Below, piece after piece: positions 35,612-43,995 of a DNA stretch of 64,000 nucleotides; the stretch's first letter is position 1, and each line of letters starts with the position of its first letter. Made by a program: the position numbers and the translations under genes. The stretch spans positions 124,001-188,000 of the forward strand of contig NZ_QNFY01000005.1 of assembly GCF_003290185.1 (NCBI RefSeq), written 5' to 3'. The notes beneath the pieces were generated by a model. That model saw only the letters and a list, made by a program, of their open reading frames with translations. It was not told the DNA's origin and did not search any database. This stretch comes from Chryseobacterium lathyri (GTDB taxonomy: Bacteria > Bacteroidota > Bacteroidia > Flavobacteriales > Weeksellaceae).

Positions 35612-35645
35612 ATTAAATAATTTTGAGAAAATTACTAAAAAACAG

Positions 35646-35720
35646 TCGGGGCGGCAGGATTCGAACCTGCGACCTCCTGGTCCCAAACCAGGCGCGATGA
35701 CCGGACTACGCTACGCCCCG
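35646..35720 (-). tRNA. tRNA-Pro (anticodon TGG), copy 1
   Basis: A 75-nt cloverleaf begins CGGGGCG, with anticodon loop TTTGGGA (anticodon TGG), T-loop TTCGAAT and acceptor CGCCCCG plus discriminator A. It is identical in the acceptor and arms to 43674-43748. No CCA is encoded. It is upstream of tRNA-Arg in the same transcript. Confidence 0.96.
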
Positions 35721-35763
35721 ATTGATGGTCATCTAAGCGAATATTACTTCGTTTTAGCGAGTG

Positions 35764-35771
35764 CAAAGATA
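35764..35771 (-). promoter_or_regulatory. -7 box of the first tRNA array
   Basis: Minus-strand TATCTTTG fits TAnnTTTG. The surrounding GAGTGCAAA is shared with the promoter of the second array (43901-43907), but the only TTTG upstream is 11 bp away instead of 20, so the copy may be weakened. Confidence 0.5.
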
Positions 35772-35967
35772 GTAACTTTTTTCAAATAAAAAAGAGAAAT
35801 GTGAAAAAAATATTGAATAGTAATTAACAACATTAAAATCTATACAAGTCAAAAAAAGCAATATTCTTATGTAATAAAATATTTAGGATTTATATATCAA
35901 TGCTTTAGATGCAGATTCTTTTTTGAATTTTAAATTTTACAGTGAATTTTTATAAATTTTTGAAATG

Positions 35968-35999
35968 AAAAAAACCTCCGGAAAAAAGTCCGAAGGTTT
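35968..35999 (-). terminator. Terminator of the metalloprotease gene
   Basis: On the minus strand the stem AAACCTTCGGA/TCCGGAGGTTT (one G-U) is followed by TTTTT. It lies 36 bp after the protease stop. Confidence 0.75.
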
Positions 36000-36034
36000 A
36001 TTACAAGTAAGAAAACTGCAGTTTTAGATTTAAT

Positions 36035-38047
36035 TTATTTTTTTATAAATTTTACACTTTCTGTTTTCTTGTCATTTTTGAATGTAATGAAATAGGTTCC
36101 TTTTGTCAATTCTACTACTCGTATTTTCTGATCTTCAATGGCACCGCTTTTTACAATCTGCCCAACAGCATTGTAAATTTCATATTTAGTATTGTTAGCT
36201 ATGTTTGTAACGTTAAGAACATCATTTACAGGATTCGGGTAAATTCCGGCTGTATTTTTGTCTTTTGTTACTTCGCTTGTAGCTAATGCTCCTACTACTT
36301 TGAATTGTTTTTGTTGTATGTCTGTAAACTCTTGTCCTGCAACTATGATAGCTCCGGCTGAGTTTTTAATTCTATAGAAGCCTTCATCTATATAGATACC
36401 GTCACCATAGCTATCATTGATGGTGAAAGTATAACAATCATTAAGAGGTAAGGTCCAGTTTTCAGTAAGAAGGGCAGGGAAGTTAGGATCAGTATCAGGA
36501 TAATTTCCTCCACTATATAATATAGTTCCTGCACTGTTTTTTAGATCCCATGTTGTTTCTGATCCATAATAATCAAGCTGTAATTCGAATGTAAAATTTG
36601 TACTTGATACCGGTACTGTATTTCCAAGAACTACAGAAGCAGAATTATTAGTGGCTCTTTGGTCAGTAGTTCCGTTTACTGATGTAATATTAGCTGAAAT
36701 ACTACCAGCTCCTGAACCTGAAGGAATGCTGATTATGGCATACTTGTCTTGAGCTAAGTTTCCGTTCCAGTTTATTGTCTGCTGAGGTCCACCATTCACA
36801 GAGTAAGTGATAACAGCAGCCGTAAGCGGGCTTGTTCCTCTATTGTATAGTGAGAATTGGGCAGTGACAGCAGTCGGAGCATCAGCGCATGATGTTTCAT
36901 TACAGTTTCTTTCTCCTTTTAGTTCACCATCATTGGCAAATAAAGGGATAGCAATGTCTGCAGTTGAAGCTTTTAATTCCATTCTTCTTGGAGAATTGTT
37001 CATTACTGCAACCATTCTGTCCTTTTGATTGATTGTAAAAATATTCATACATGTATCAAAGGTGTAATCCATGTAGTTTTCAAACATTTCATCAGTAGTA
37101 CCACAGCTGTTTGATTTTGGATGTACGGGGCATCCTCCATTAGATGTTCTGTGTACCGGAGTGTCTGCAACATAATCGGTTCCACAGTTTGAGTCTCCCC
37201 AAATATGTCTCAATCCTAAGAAATGCCCTACTTCATGAGTCATTGTTCTTCCACGGTCATATGGAGCGCTTAATAAAAATGTTCCATCGTTATAAGTACT
37301 GCTTCCAAAAGTTGCATAATTAGCTACCACTCCGTCAGTATCTGCATAACCGCCATTCACGGCCAGTCCTTGTAAAGAAGAATTAGAAGGGAATTGTGCG
37401 TAACCAAGTAGATCTGGATCAGAGAAGTTTACACTCCACATATTCATGTATTTTGTAGGGTCCCAGATGGTGACAGGTTTTACATAGCTGTCAATAACAG
37501 AAGTAGACCATGAAGGTTGACATAGGTTTACACGGTCTATACCGTTTGTAGGGTTTCCTTTAGGATCTACTTTTGCCAGTGCAAATTGTATCATCGTGTC
37601 TGCTCCTACGGGGTTGGTGTTTGCTCCTGGAGTTCCAGCCATCTTTCTGTAGTCATTATTCATTACAGTAATCTGAGACTGAACTTGTGTGTCGGTAATA
37701 TTAGGTGCGGTACCTAAAGCCTGCCCGCTGTGAATAACGTGTACTACAACAGGAATTGTAATGATTCCTCCGTTTTGAGATTTGTTATTTTGTGCATTGG
37801 CAATCAATGGCCCAATCCAGTCTTCAAACTGTTGTTCGGTCATCCTTTTAGGGTTCTTTTGCTGCAGCATAGCTTCATATTCCGTAGAAGCGCATCTCAC
37901 AAACCCATTTGTTTTTCTGAGCTCTTCAAGTGTATAAGTTTTCCCAAAAACAATCTTATCTGTAGGATCATTTTTCTGTCCGAAAACTAAACAAAAGAGT
38001 GTTAAAAAAAGTAAAAATGGTAATTTAAAAGTAGTTTTACCTTTCAT
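36035..38047 (-). CDS. M43-family (pappalysin-type) zinc metalloprotease with T9SS sorting domain
   Basis: The 670-residue secreted protein has a signal peptide (ending VFGQ near residue 23) and a propeptide. A catalytic domain holds the zinc motif HEVGHFLGLRH near residue 275 and the Met-turn region ENYMDYTFDTCMN near residue 320. A beta-domain with CUB-like character follows (YGSETTWDLKNSAGT, CYTFTINDSYGDGI, about residues 480-580). A type A T9SS C-terminal domain (about 595-670) begins GIYPNPVNDVLNV and ends TESVKFIKK. It is exported by the type IX system and may be surface-attached or secreted. It stands within the tRNA-bounded block. Confidence 0.93.
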   Translation of the reverse strand: MKGKTTFKLPFLLFLTLFCLVFGQKNDPTDKIVFGKTYTLEELRKTNGFVRCASTEYEAMLQQKNPKRMTEQQFEDWIGPLIANAQNNKSQNGGIITIPVVVHVIHSGQALGTAPNITDTQVQSQITVMNNDYRKMAGTPGANTNPVGADTMIQFALAKVDPKGNPTNGIDRVNLCQPSWSTSVIDSYVKPVTIWDPTKYMNMWSVNFSDPDLLGYAQFPSNSSLQGLAVNGGYADTDGVVANYATFGSSTYNDGTFLLSAPYDRGRTMTHEVGHFLGLRHIWGDSNCGTDYVADTPVHRTSNGGCPVHPKSNSCGTTDEMFENYMDYTFDTCMNIFTINQKDRMVAVMNNSPRRMELKASTADIAIPLFANDGELKGERNCNETSCADAPTAVTAQFSLYNRGTSPLTAAVITYSVNGGPQQTINWNGNLAQDKYAIISIPSGSGAGSISANITSVNGTTDQRATNNSASVVLGNTVPVSSTNFTFELQLDYYGSETTWDLKNSAGTILYSGGNYPDTDPNFPALLTENWTLPLNDCYTFTINDSYGDGIYIDEGFYRIKNSAGAIIVAGQEFTDIQQKQFKVVGALATSEVTKDKNTAGIYPNPVNDVLNVTNIANNTKYEIYNAVGQIVKSGAIEDQKIRVVELTKGTYFITFKNDKKTESVKFIKK

Positions 38048-38071
38048 GTGTATATAATTTAATTAATTTTA

Positions 38072-38079
38072 CAAATGTA
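38072..38079 (-). promoter_or_regulatory. -7 promoter box for the metalloprotease gene
   Basis: Minus-strand TACATTTG matches TAnnTTTG, 25 bp before the protease ATG. No clear -33 element was found. Confidence 0.42.
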
Positions 38080-38124
38080 TTTGTTTTTATTAATAAACTG
38101 GTTTGAAACTTTAAAATACATAAA

Positions 38125-38613
38125 ATGAATCCTAGACTGACAATTGCGTTAATTTCCCTTATGCTATGTAATATAAACTGTACTTCCCAACAAAAAGGAA
38201 ATCCGGATGCATTTACCTCAAATGCTGTACAAAAATCCAAGATTGAAAAAATAGAGATCAAAGAACAGACAAGAGGTACAGACAGACTGATAACATTTAT
38301 CCCAAATTCTAAAACGATATCTCTGAACGGAAGTGTTTCAGTGTCTGCATTATCACCTCTGGATTGGGCAAACATTGTAAAACAGATTGAAGTAATAGAT
38401 CTTGATAAAATTGCATCACTAAAATCTCCTTCTGAAGGGAGGTTTACAGATAGGGCCTTAATTTCCAGTGTATTAATTACAGTTGATGGCAAAACATACG
38501 AATCGTCAAGCTTTGATGCAGGAATACCCCCGAAAGAATTAGAAAATCTTTATAAAGAACTTTTCAAGGATATAAAAACCAAGCAAAAGCCTTCTACAAG
38601 AAATTTGCATTAG
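38125..38613 (+). CDS. Small exported protein of unknown function, possible lipoprotein
   Basis: The 162-residue protein has a hydrophobic N-terminus ending in cysteine (LMLCNINCTSQQ, cysteine 19), suggesting a lipoprotein although the lipobox is not classic. The mature part is beta-rich and includes LDWANIVKQIEVIDLDKIASL and VLITVDGKTYESSSFDAG. I do not recognise a family. It is divergent from the metalloprotease by 77 bp and convergent with the ABC operon. Confidence 0.7.
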   Translation: MNPRLTIALISLMLCNINCTSQQKGNPDAFTSNAVQKSKIEKIEIKEQTRGTDRLITFIPNSKTISLNGSVSVSALSPLDWANIVKQIEVIDLDKIASLKSPSEGRFTDRALISSVLITVDGKTYESSSFDAGIPPKELENLYKELFKDIKTKQKPSTRNLH

Positions 38614-38657
38614 CAAGATTTCTAAAATTTTTAAGATTCAAGTTTTATAAACGTATC

Positions 38658-39428
38658 TTAACTTCTTTTCCTTCTCACAAACAGATAAAAGCTCACCACA
38701 ATAAAAATAAACACCGCAGCTATATTGCAGTAATCGAGTCTTTCAAAAAGAATATTTTCATTCAGAAAATTTTCTAAGGATTTATAACCTCCGGTATAAA
38801 CCAAAAAATCTGAAAATTCCTTGTCTTTGACCATTGCTGTGAACAGAAGCATGAACATGCCAAACCCAATGGGATAAATAAAGTTTCTGAATACCAGACT
38901 CAATGCCAGCTGTACCATCGCAATAGCAGAAAGTGTGATATAGAACTTTAAGAAAACATAAAATATAACTTCCCTGTAATCATAATTCTGATAACCCAGG
39001 TCAGGAAAAATGACTGAAAGGAGATAACCGCTTCCTAAAAATACAATGTACGACAGCAATATGGATAACAGAACCGTGACCAGAATAAACAAAGCCTTAG
39101 AAAAAAAGATTTTCGACTTCGAAACGGGAATGGTAAACAGAATTTTATAATTGTTATTCCGGTATTCCACGTCACAGCAGGCATGAACAAAAAGACAGAC
39201 CAGAACAGGATACAGCAAATAGAAAAACATAAATACATACCTTCCCAGTGCATATTTCCACGGATTGGCATTGCTTTCTGCTACTCCTGAGCTGATAACA
39301 TCATATGCAATATAAAAAGTAATAGCTAAAATGACAAAAGCAGGAATCAGGAATACCCCAAAGATTTCTTTATTTTTAGAGAGTTTATACTGTTCAGACG
39401 AAAAAGCTTTATAGGAAGTATTGGTCAT
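38658..39428 (-). CDS. ABC-2-type transporter permease
   Basis: The 256-residue membrane protein has six hydrophobic spans (about residues 25-50, 70-90, 110-135, 160-185, 195-215 and 230-252). It is the usual size for an ABC-2 permease of the lantibiotic-immunity or bacitracin-efflux type. Its start overlaps the stop of the ATPase gene by 4 bp. It would form the membrane part of a two-component exporter with that ATPase. Confidence 0.85.
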   Translation of the reverse strand: MTNTSYKAFSSEQYKLSKNKEIFGVFLIPAFVILAITFYIAYDVISSGVAESNANPWKYALGRYVFMFFYLLYPVLVCLFVHACCDVEYRNNNYKILFTIPVSKSKIFFSKALFILVTVLLSILLSYIVFLGSGYLLSVIFPDLGYQNYDYREVIFYVFLKFYITLSAIAMVQLALSLVFRNFIYPIGFGMFMLLFTAMVKDKEFSDFLVYTGGYKSLENFLNENILFERLDYCNIAAVFIFIVVSFYLFVRRKRS

Positions 39429-40324
39429 GGTTTTTTAGAAATTAGGTTAATAAAAATCTGTTCAAGATTGGCGCTTTGAGATTCTATATCATAAATTTCA
39501 ATACCGTTCCCGATCATAGTTTTCAGAAGAAGATTGAATTCCAGGTCGTCATTGATTTTTACTGAAATTTTATCCGGTTCATTTTGAGATACAGAAAAAG
39601 TTCCTTTCAGCACAGATATCGCTTTTTCTCCATTGTTAACTTTTAAAATGATCTCCCTTTCAACCTGGCTCAGGAGTTCGTTTTTTGTACCCTGAAAAAC
39701 CATTTTTCCGCCCTCAATGATTCCGATGTGGGTGGCGGTTTTTTCCAGTTCACTCAGAATGTGACTCGAAAGGAAGATCGTTTTACCTTGGTCATTCAGA
39801 TTCTGAAAAAGTTTTCGCATTTCAAAAATACCCTGTGGGTCAAGCCCGTTCAGAGGTTCATCCAGAATCAGTAACTTCGGATCATGAAAAATAGCCATGG
39901 CAATTCCAAGACGCTGTTTCATTCCCATTGATAAGGCGCTGGCTTTCTTTTTTTTCTCTTTATGCAGATCTACCAGCTCCAGGACTTCATCAATTCTTTT
40001 AGTTCCTTTTCCGTAAATAATATCCAGGTATTTTAAATTTTCAAAAACAGTCAGCTTTGTATAAAAACAGGGTGCTTCTATAAGGTTTCCGGTTGAGGCA
40101 AGGATCTCTGTACGGTTTTGCTTTAAACTTTTATTCTGAATAAATATTTTATCATTGGATTCCTCCAAAAGTCCTAAAAGAAGTTTTATTGTGGTCGATT
40201 TTCCGGCTCCGTTCCTTCCCAGATAACCATAAATGCTGCCTTCCGGAACATTCAGGTTGATATTGTTTAAAATAGTTTTAGAGCCTATGGTATAACTCAG
40301 GTCCTGCGTTCTTATGCTTTCCAT
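39425..40324 (-). CDS. ABC transporter ATP-binding protein
   Basis: The 299-residue ATPase has Walker A GRNGAGKST near residue 38, signature LSMGMKQRLG near residue 130, and Walker B LLILDEPLNGLDPQG near residue 153. A switch histidine follows in SSHILSELE. A 90-residue C-terminal extension follows the core (about residues 210-299), as in CcmA/BcrA-type proteins. It begins one base before the stop of the esterase-like gene upstream and forms one operon with it and the permease. Confidence 0.93.
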   Translation of the reverse strand: MESIRTQDLSYTIGSKTILNNINLNVPEGSIYGYLGRNGAGKSTTIKLLLGLLEESNDKIFIQNKSLKQNRTEILASTGNLIEAPCFYTKLTVFENLKYLDIIYGKGTKRIDEVLELVDLHKEKKKKASALSMGMKQRLGIAMAIFHDPKLLILDEPLNGLDPQGIFEMRKLFQNLNDQGKTIFLSSHILSELEKTATHIGIIEGGKMVFQGTKNELLSQVEREIILKVNNGEKAISVLKGTFSVSQNEPDKISVKINDDLEFNLLLKTMIGNGIEIYDIESQSANLEQIFINLISKKP

Positions 40325-41601
40325 TATTTATTGATTGGTGTTAATAAAGTATTGGTGTCTATATAAAATATTCCGTCAAAAGAGCGGCTCCAGATCCTCT
40401 TTTGGTCAATTCCCTGATTGACAGTTGATACGAATTCCTTTCTCAAAAGTGAGTTTTCCGGAATATCCCTCAGGTTCATAAAAAAGTAGGGCGTTTTTGT
40501 CTTATGAAATGCATTTTCAATAGCAAACTTCCCCGGTTTATTAATAAGAATACCCTTATCGCTCTTTTTGGCGTATGAGGAAAAATCTATCATATAAGAA
40601 GCTTTGCCGTATTTATTCTTGATATAGGCTCCCAATGGAAGATAATCCTTATCATACCTTTCCGCGAAAGTATGGATATTGGCACACCATACGATGACCT
40701 TTTTGTCTTTGTACACAGAATCAACCTGATGGATAAGATTTCTGGCCATAAGGGAATCTCTGAACTGCATGCTCGGCATTGATCCGGGTTTGTATTTCCA
40801 TGACTTATGAAAATTATTTTTCATATCATGCAGATATTGAGCATACATTATATTTTCCGGTGTTTTCTCCAGCTTTAAAACTGTCTGTTCGAGTTTATTG
40901 ATTTCACGGAGGAATTCATTTTTTTCATTTCCTTTAAAGATCTTATTGGCATAGTGATCGAAGGTAAGGTTATCAAGATTATTGATATTCTTATTAAAAA
41001 CAGGAAATCTGTTAATATTGATCTTGTTTTTGCTTAGAAATTCTTTTAGGAACTTACCTCGTCTGTCGGAAAGCACGTTTCCTGAAAACTGAATATCAAA
41101 ACCACCAAGCTCAATAGGAGTAGCTGAGGCTTTAGTCTTCTGGTAATATTGGATAAGCGGTCTTGTTTCTGTGCTTGCCCACCAGAACCAGAAAAGGCCG
41201 AGACCAGCTATGGAATCTGCAGGAATCTTCATGCTGTGGCTGTTCATTTCCCTGTTCATCATCCAGGTATCATATTGTCCTGCTTCATACAAAACTACAT
41301 CATAGTCCAGGTTTTCATGAAGATATTTGATCAGCCTGCTTTTTGCCTCCGAAGTGGCACCGTCAAAATGCGTATTTTCTCCCAACATCAAAATTTTATT
41401 GTCCTTTAGCACAGAATCAAGTACCTTCAGATCGCTGTTGTCACGGTATTCCATAGAAATACTCTTAATGGGGTGCTGATAATGCTGAACTTCAGAAAGA
41501 AGCTTCTGTTGTTGTTTTTGGGGAACTTCCTGATAAACCAACTTATTCAGAACAAAAATTGCAATAACAGAAAGTATGAAAGCATATAGTATTTTCTTCA
41601 T
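40324..41601 (-). CDS. Erythromycin-esterase-family protein, membrane-anchored
   Basis: The 425-residue protein has an N-terminal signal anchor (FILSVIAIFVLNKLV, residues 8-22) and the family's early motif LMLGENTHFDGATSEAK near residue 72. Next come VVLYEAGQYDTWMMN and, late in the chain, VIWCANIHTFAE near residue 300. The family includes macrolide esterases, but most chromosomal members have unproven substrates. The signal anchor places the enzyme outside the cytoplasm, unlike the plasmid Ere enzymes. It heads an operon with an ABC exporter, so detoxification or immunity is plausible. Confidence 0.82.
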   Translation of the reverse strand: MKKILYAFILSVIAIFVLNKLVYQEVPQKQQQKLLSEVQHYQHPIKSISMEYRDNSDLKVLDSVLKDNKILMLGENTHFDGATSEAKSRLIKYLHENLDYDVVLYEAGQYDTWMMNREMNSHSMKIPADSIAGLGLFWFWWASTETRPLIQYYQKTKASATPIELGGFDIQFSGNVLSDRRGKFLKEFLSKNKININRFPVFNKNINNLDNLTFDHYANKIFKGNEKNEFLREINKLEQTVLKLEKTPENIMYAQYLHDMKNNFHKSWKYKPGSMPSMQFRDSLMARNLIHQVDSVYKDKKVIVWCANIHTFAERYDKDYLPLGAYIKNKYGKASYMIDFSSYAKKSDKGILINKPGKFAIENAFHKTKTPYFFMNLRDIPENSLLRKEFVSTVNQGIDQKRIWSRSFDGIFYIDTNTLLTPINK

Positions 41602-41967
41602 AAATTGACTTTACATAGTTATAGATTACTGTCAGTTTCCCTTAATAGGTGTTGATTTAGTGAATAATGTTACTCTTCAGGGTGAATTATTTGGATAAAT
41701 GATAAAAATGATGCGTGGAAAAAGGAATAACGAATTGTCATCAGGTTTTTTTAACAGAGGTGTTATTTGCGAAAAGATAAAGAAGAATTAAGGGAAAAAT
41801 GTCCCATCAGTTAAGGAGCATGTCATCATTTATCTGATGCAAAAAAAGGGCCTAACAGAGAAATAATTGTTAGTTTTGAATATATAATAATTGTTAGATT
41901 TGGATGTTGGATTTGGTATGTATCCATACACAGTTAAAAAAAATAAAAAGGACGAAAAGACTGCGAA
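41602..41967. other. Divergent intergenic region, no gene seen
   Basis: The 366 bp between the esterase-like gene and the Crp-type gene hold AT-rich DNA with no ORF, hairpin or consensus promoter that I can support. Confidence 0.4.
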
Positions 41968-42555
41968 ATGAGTGACGTATTTGAAAATTATCTATCCTCA
42001 ACAGGAGGACTATCGGCTGAGGAAATCAACTTTTCTGCGCAGTTCTTCAAACCGGTCCGCTTAAAAAAAGGTGATTTTTTTATTCGTGAGGATGAGTCCT
42101 GCCGTCATATTGGGTTTATTGCTAGTGGCGCTGTAAAAGCATACGCTATTGACAAAGAGGGAAATGAAAATATAACCTGCTTCAAGTTTGAAAATGAATT
42201 CATTACCTCGTTTTCAGAGTTTGTGAGACAGGAAAAATCCAGAAGAAGCATCAGGACTATAGAAGATAGCGTGATCTATCGGATAACCTACCCCGATTAT
42301 CGGCATCTGCTTGACCAGGTAACCGCTTGGAACGAGGTTATAAAATCGGTGATGGAGAAGGAGTATAACCAAAAGGAACGTTATCTGCTGAATTACAATA
42401 ATAAGTCGGCTGTGGATAAATACCGTCATGTCCTGTCTAGCGAACCGATACTCGTTCAGCGCATAGCGACGCAGGATCTGGCATCATACCTGAGCATCAC
42501 GCAGCGATCGCTTACACGCGCGAAAGGCCAAATACATAGGCCCAACGTATTATAG
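41968..42555 (+). CDS. Crp/Fnr-family transcriptional regulator
   Basis: The 195-residue protein has a cyclic-nucleotide-binding-like beta-barrel (residues 25-115, GDFFIREDESCRHIGFIASGAVKAY and NITCFKFENEF). A C-terminal HTH follows (about 165-190, IATQDLASYLSITQRSLTRAKGQI). It lacks the Fnr cysteine cluster. The ending NVL is a few residues shorter than usual. The base composition here and in the next gene looks richer in G+C than the surroundings, suggesting transfer. It sits 54 bp upstream of a broken MBL-fold gene, which it may once have controlled. Confidence 0.85.
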   Translation: MSDVFENYLSSTGGLSAEEINFSAQFFKPVRLKKGDFFIREDESCRHIGFIASGAVKAYAIDKEGNENITCFKFENEFITSFSEFVRQEKSRRSIRTIEDSVIYRITYPDYRHLLDQVTAWNEVIKSVMEKEYNQKERYLLNYNNKSAVDKYRHVLSSEPILVQRIATQDLASYLSITQRSLTRAKGQIHRPNVL

Positions 42556-42609
42556 GACAAATGTCCTTATTTAGGCCTGATCAGAGATGTAGGTTTGCAC
42601 AAAAAACCT

Positions 42610-43293
42610 ATGCTACGTCAAATTGCTCCCGAAGTGTTCCAGATTTCACTGATGCCGCGAAACAGTATCAACTGCTATATTATTGAAGGTGTATTGGTAG
42701 ATTCCGGAATACGGAGTTCGTATACCACTGTAAAGAAGGCTCTCCAGAAAATTCCCGTTGATCAACATATATTGACGCACGCGCATGCAGACCACCAGGG
42801 CTGTAGCGATTAGATATGCGCTGAGTTCGCAATACCCTTACTCTGTCATCCTAACGAAGTTTTTAGGACCGAAACAGGTATGGTAACCAGCGACTATCCA
42901 ACTCCGCAACATTGGGTAGCAAAGCTTCAACAAAAGTACTGGGCAGGTCAGGGGCATAAAGTCGAACGGACAATTGTTGAAAACAACATGATTGGGAATT
43001 TTCGGGTAATAGAGACACCCGGACATTCGGCAGGTCATATTTCTTTATTCCGTGAGCGGGATGGTATACTGATAATCGGAGATGTAGCGACAAATATGAA
43101 CCTGCTCACGACAGCGACCGGTCTGCGGCTTCCGCCGAATATATTCACTTCCGATCAGCAGCTCAACATCAAATCGCTCCAGAAGTTAGCAAAACTGAAC
43201 CCTGCCATTATCTGCTTCGGTCACGGACCGGTCATGCGAAATACAGATCGGAAGTTTGAGCAATTTGTGGCTAAATGCAGTGCGGCTATTTAA
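42610..43293 (+). pseudogene. MBL-fold metallohydrolase interrupted by one in-frame stop
   Basis: The reading frame is continuous from 42610 to 43293 apart from a TAG at 42811-42813. The first part carries the zinc motif HAHADHQG. After the stop the frame continues as ICAEFAIPLLCHPNE, then TPGHSAGHISLF, LIIGDVATN and CFGHGPV, which hold the remaining metal ligands. All family blocks survive on both sides, so a single nonsense change is the only visible damage. An upstream in-frame TTG at 42595 is an alternative start. The frame fits a glyoxalase-II-like hydrolase. Sequencing error must be excluded. Confidence 0.82.
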
Positions 43294-43525
43294 AGATAGA
43301 CCGTGCTATAATTACGGTTTAAAAGAAGAAGCACTTTAGACATCTTCTTTTATTACATTATGCAAATGAGTTAACTAATTAGGATGACAGTTTTATGACA
43401 AGAGATTAAGGCTTGGTAAAGCCATGTTTTTCTTCTCGCTTTTTAAATACCATTTATCTGCCTTCAACTACATCAGCAATATAAATGTCCCGATAATAAA
43501 AGTTTGGGGAACAGATTTTTATGGG

Positions 43526-43563
43526 TATAAAAAAAGGAGACAACTATCAAATAGTGTCTCCTT
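43526..43563 (-). terminator. Terminator of the second tRNA array
   Basis: Minus strand: hairpin AAGGAGAC...GTCTCCTT followed by a run of seven or more T. It is the same element as at 35501. Confidence 0.82.
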
Positions 43564-43566
43564 AAG

Positions 43567-43640
43567 TGAGCGCGTCAGGATTCGAACCTGAGACCGTCTG
43601 CTTAGAAGGCAGATGCTCTATCCAGCTGAGCTACGCACCC
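43567..43640 (-). tRNA. tRNA-Arg (anticodon TCT), copy 2
   Basis: A 74-nt tRNA matches copy 1 except in the T-stem, which is TCAGG/CCTGA here. Acceptor, D-arm and anticodon arm are the same. Discriminator A, no CCA encoded. Confidence 0.96.
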
Positions 43641-43673
43641 ATTAAATAATTTTGAGAAAATTACTAAAAACAG

Positions 43674-43748
43674 TCGGGGCGGCAGGATTCGAACCTGCGA
43701 CCTCCTGGTCCCAAACCAGGCGCGATGACCGGACTACGCTACGCCCCG
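43674..43748 (-). tRNA. tRNA-Pro (anticodon TGG), copy 2
   Basis: A 75-nt tRNA identical to copy 1 at 35646-35720. The spacer to tRNA-Arg differs by one base in length. Confidence 0.96.
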
Positions 43749-43775
43749 AAAAATATAGTTAGTAAGAAAAAAATG

Positions 43776-43860
43776 CGGAGGGTAAGGGATTCGAACCCTT
43801 GCGACGCTTGCACGTCGACAGTTTAGCAAACTGCTCCATTAACCACTCTGGCAACCCTCC
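43776..43860 (-). tRNA. tRNA-Ser (anticodon GCT)
   Basis: An 85-nt class II tRNA begins GGAGGGT and pairs with ACCCTCC, with discriminator G. The anticodon loop holds TTGCTAA (anticodon GCT) and the long variable arm is GTCGACGTGCAAGCGTC-like. It is the first gene of the array and is missing from the copy at 35.5 kb. Confidence 0.96.
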
Positions 43861-43904
43861 TTTTTTCTTATTTTTTAATGATCGTTGTTCCGTTATTGCG
43901 AGTG

Positions 43905-43936
43905 CAAATATAGAATAGATTTCTTTATTTACCAAA
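43905..43936 (-). promoter_or_regulatory. Promoter of the tRNA-Ser/Pro/Arg operon
   Basis: Minus strand: TTTG (43933-43936), 20-bp spacer, TATATTTG (43905-43912). This is a full match to the Bacteroidetes consensus, about 44 bp before tRNA-Ser. Confidence 0.72.
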
Positions 43937-43995
43937 TAAAATTCAAGAAAAATTTGTGTATTTTTGAGGAGATAAATGATTAAAAAATTAAACTG

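Noticed and set aside
42595..42609. TTG start of the MBL-fold gene
   Set aside because: The ATG at 42610 begins at the conserved N-terminus; the TTG adds only five unconserved residues.
35621..43566. Integrative element with its own integrase between the tRNA arrays
   Set aside because: No recombinase gene lies in the block. The repeats suggest past recombination, but a mobile element is not shown.
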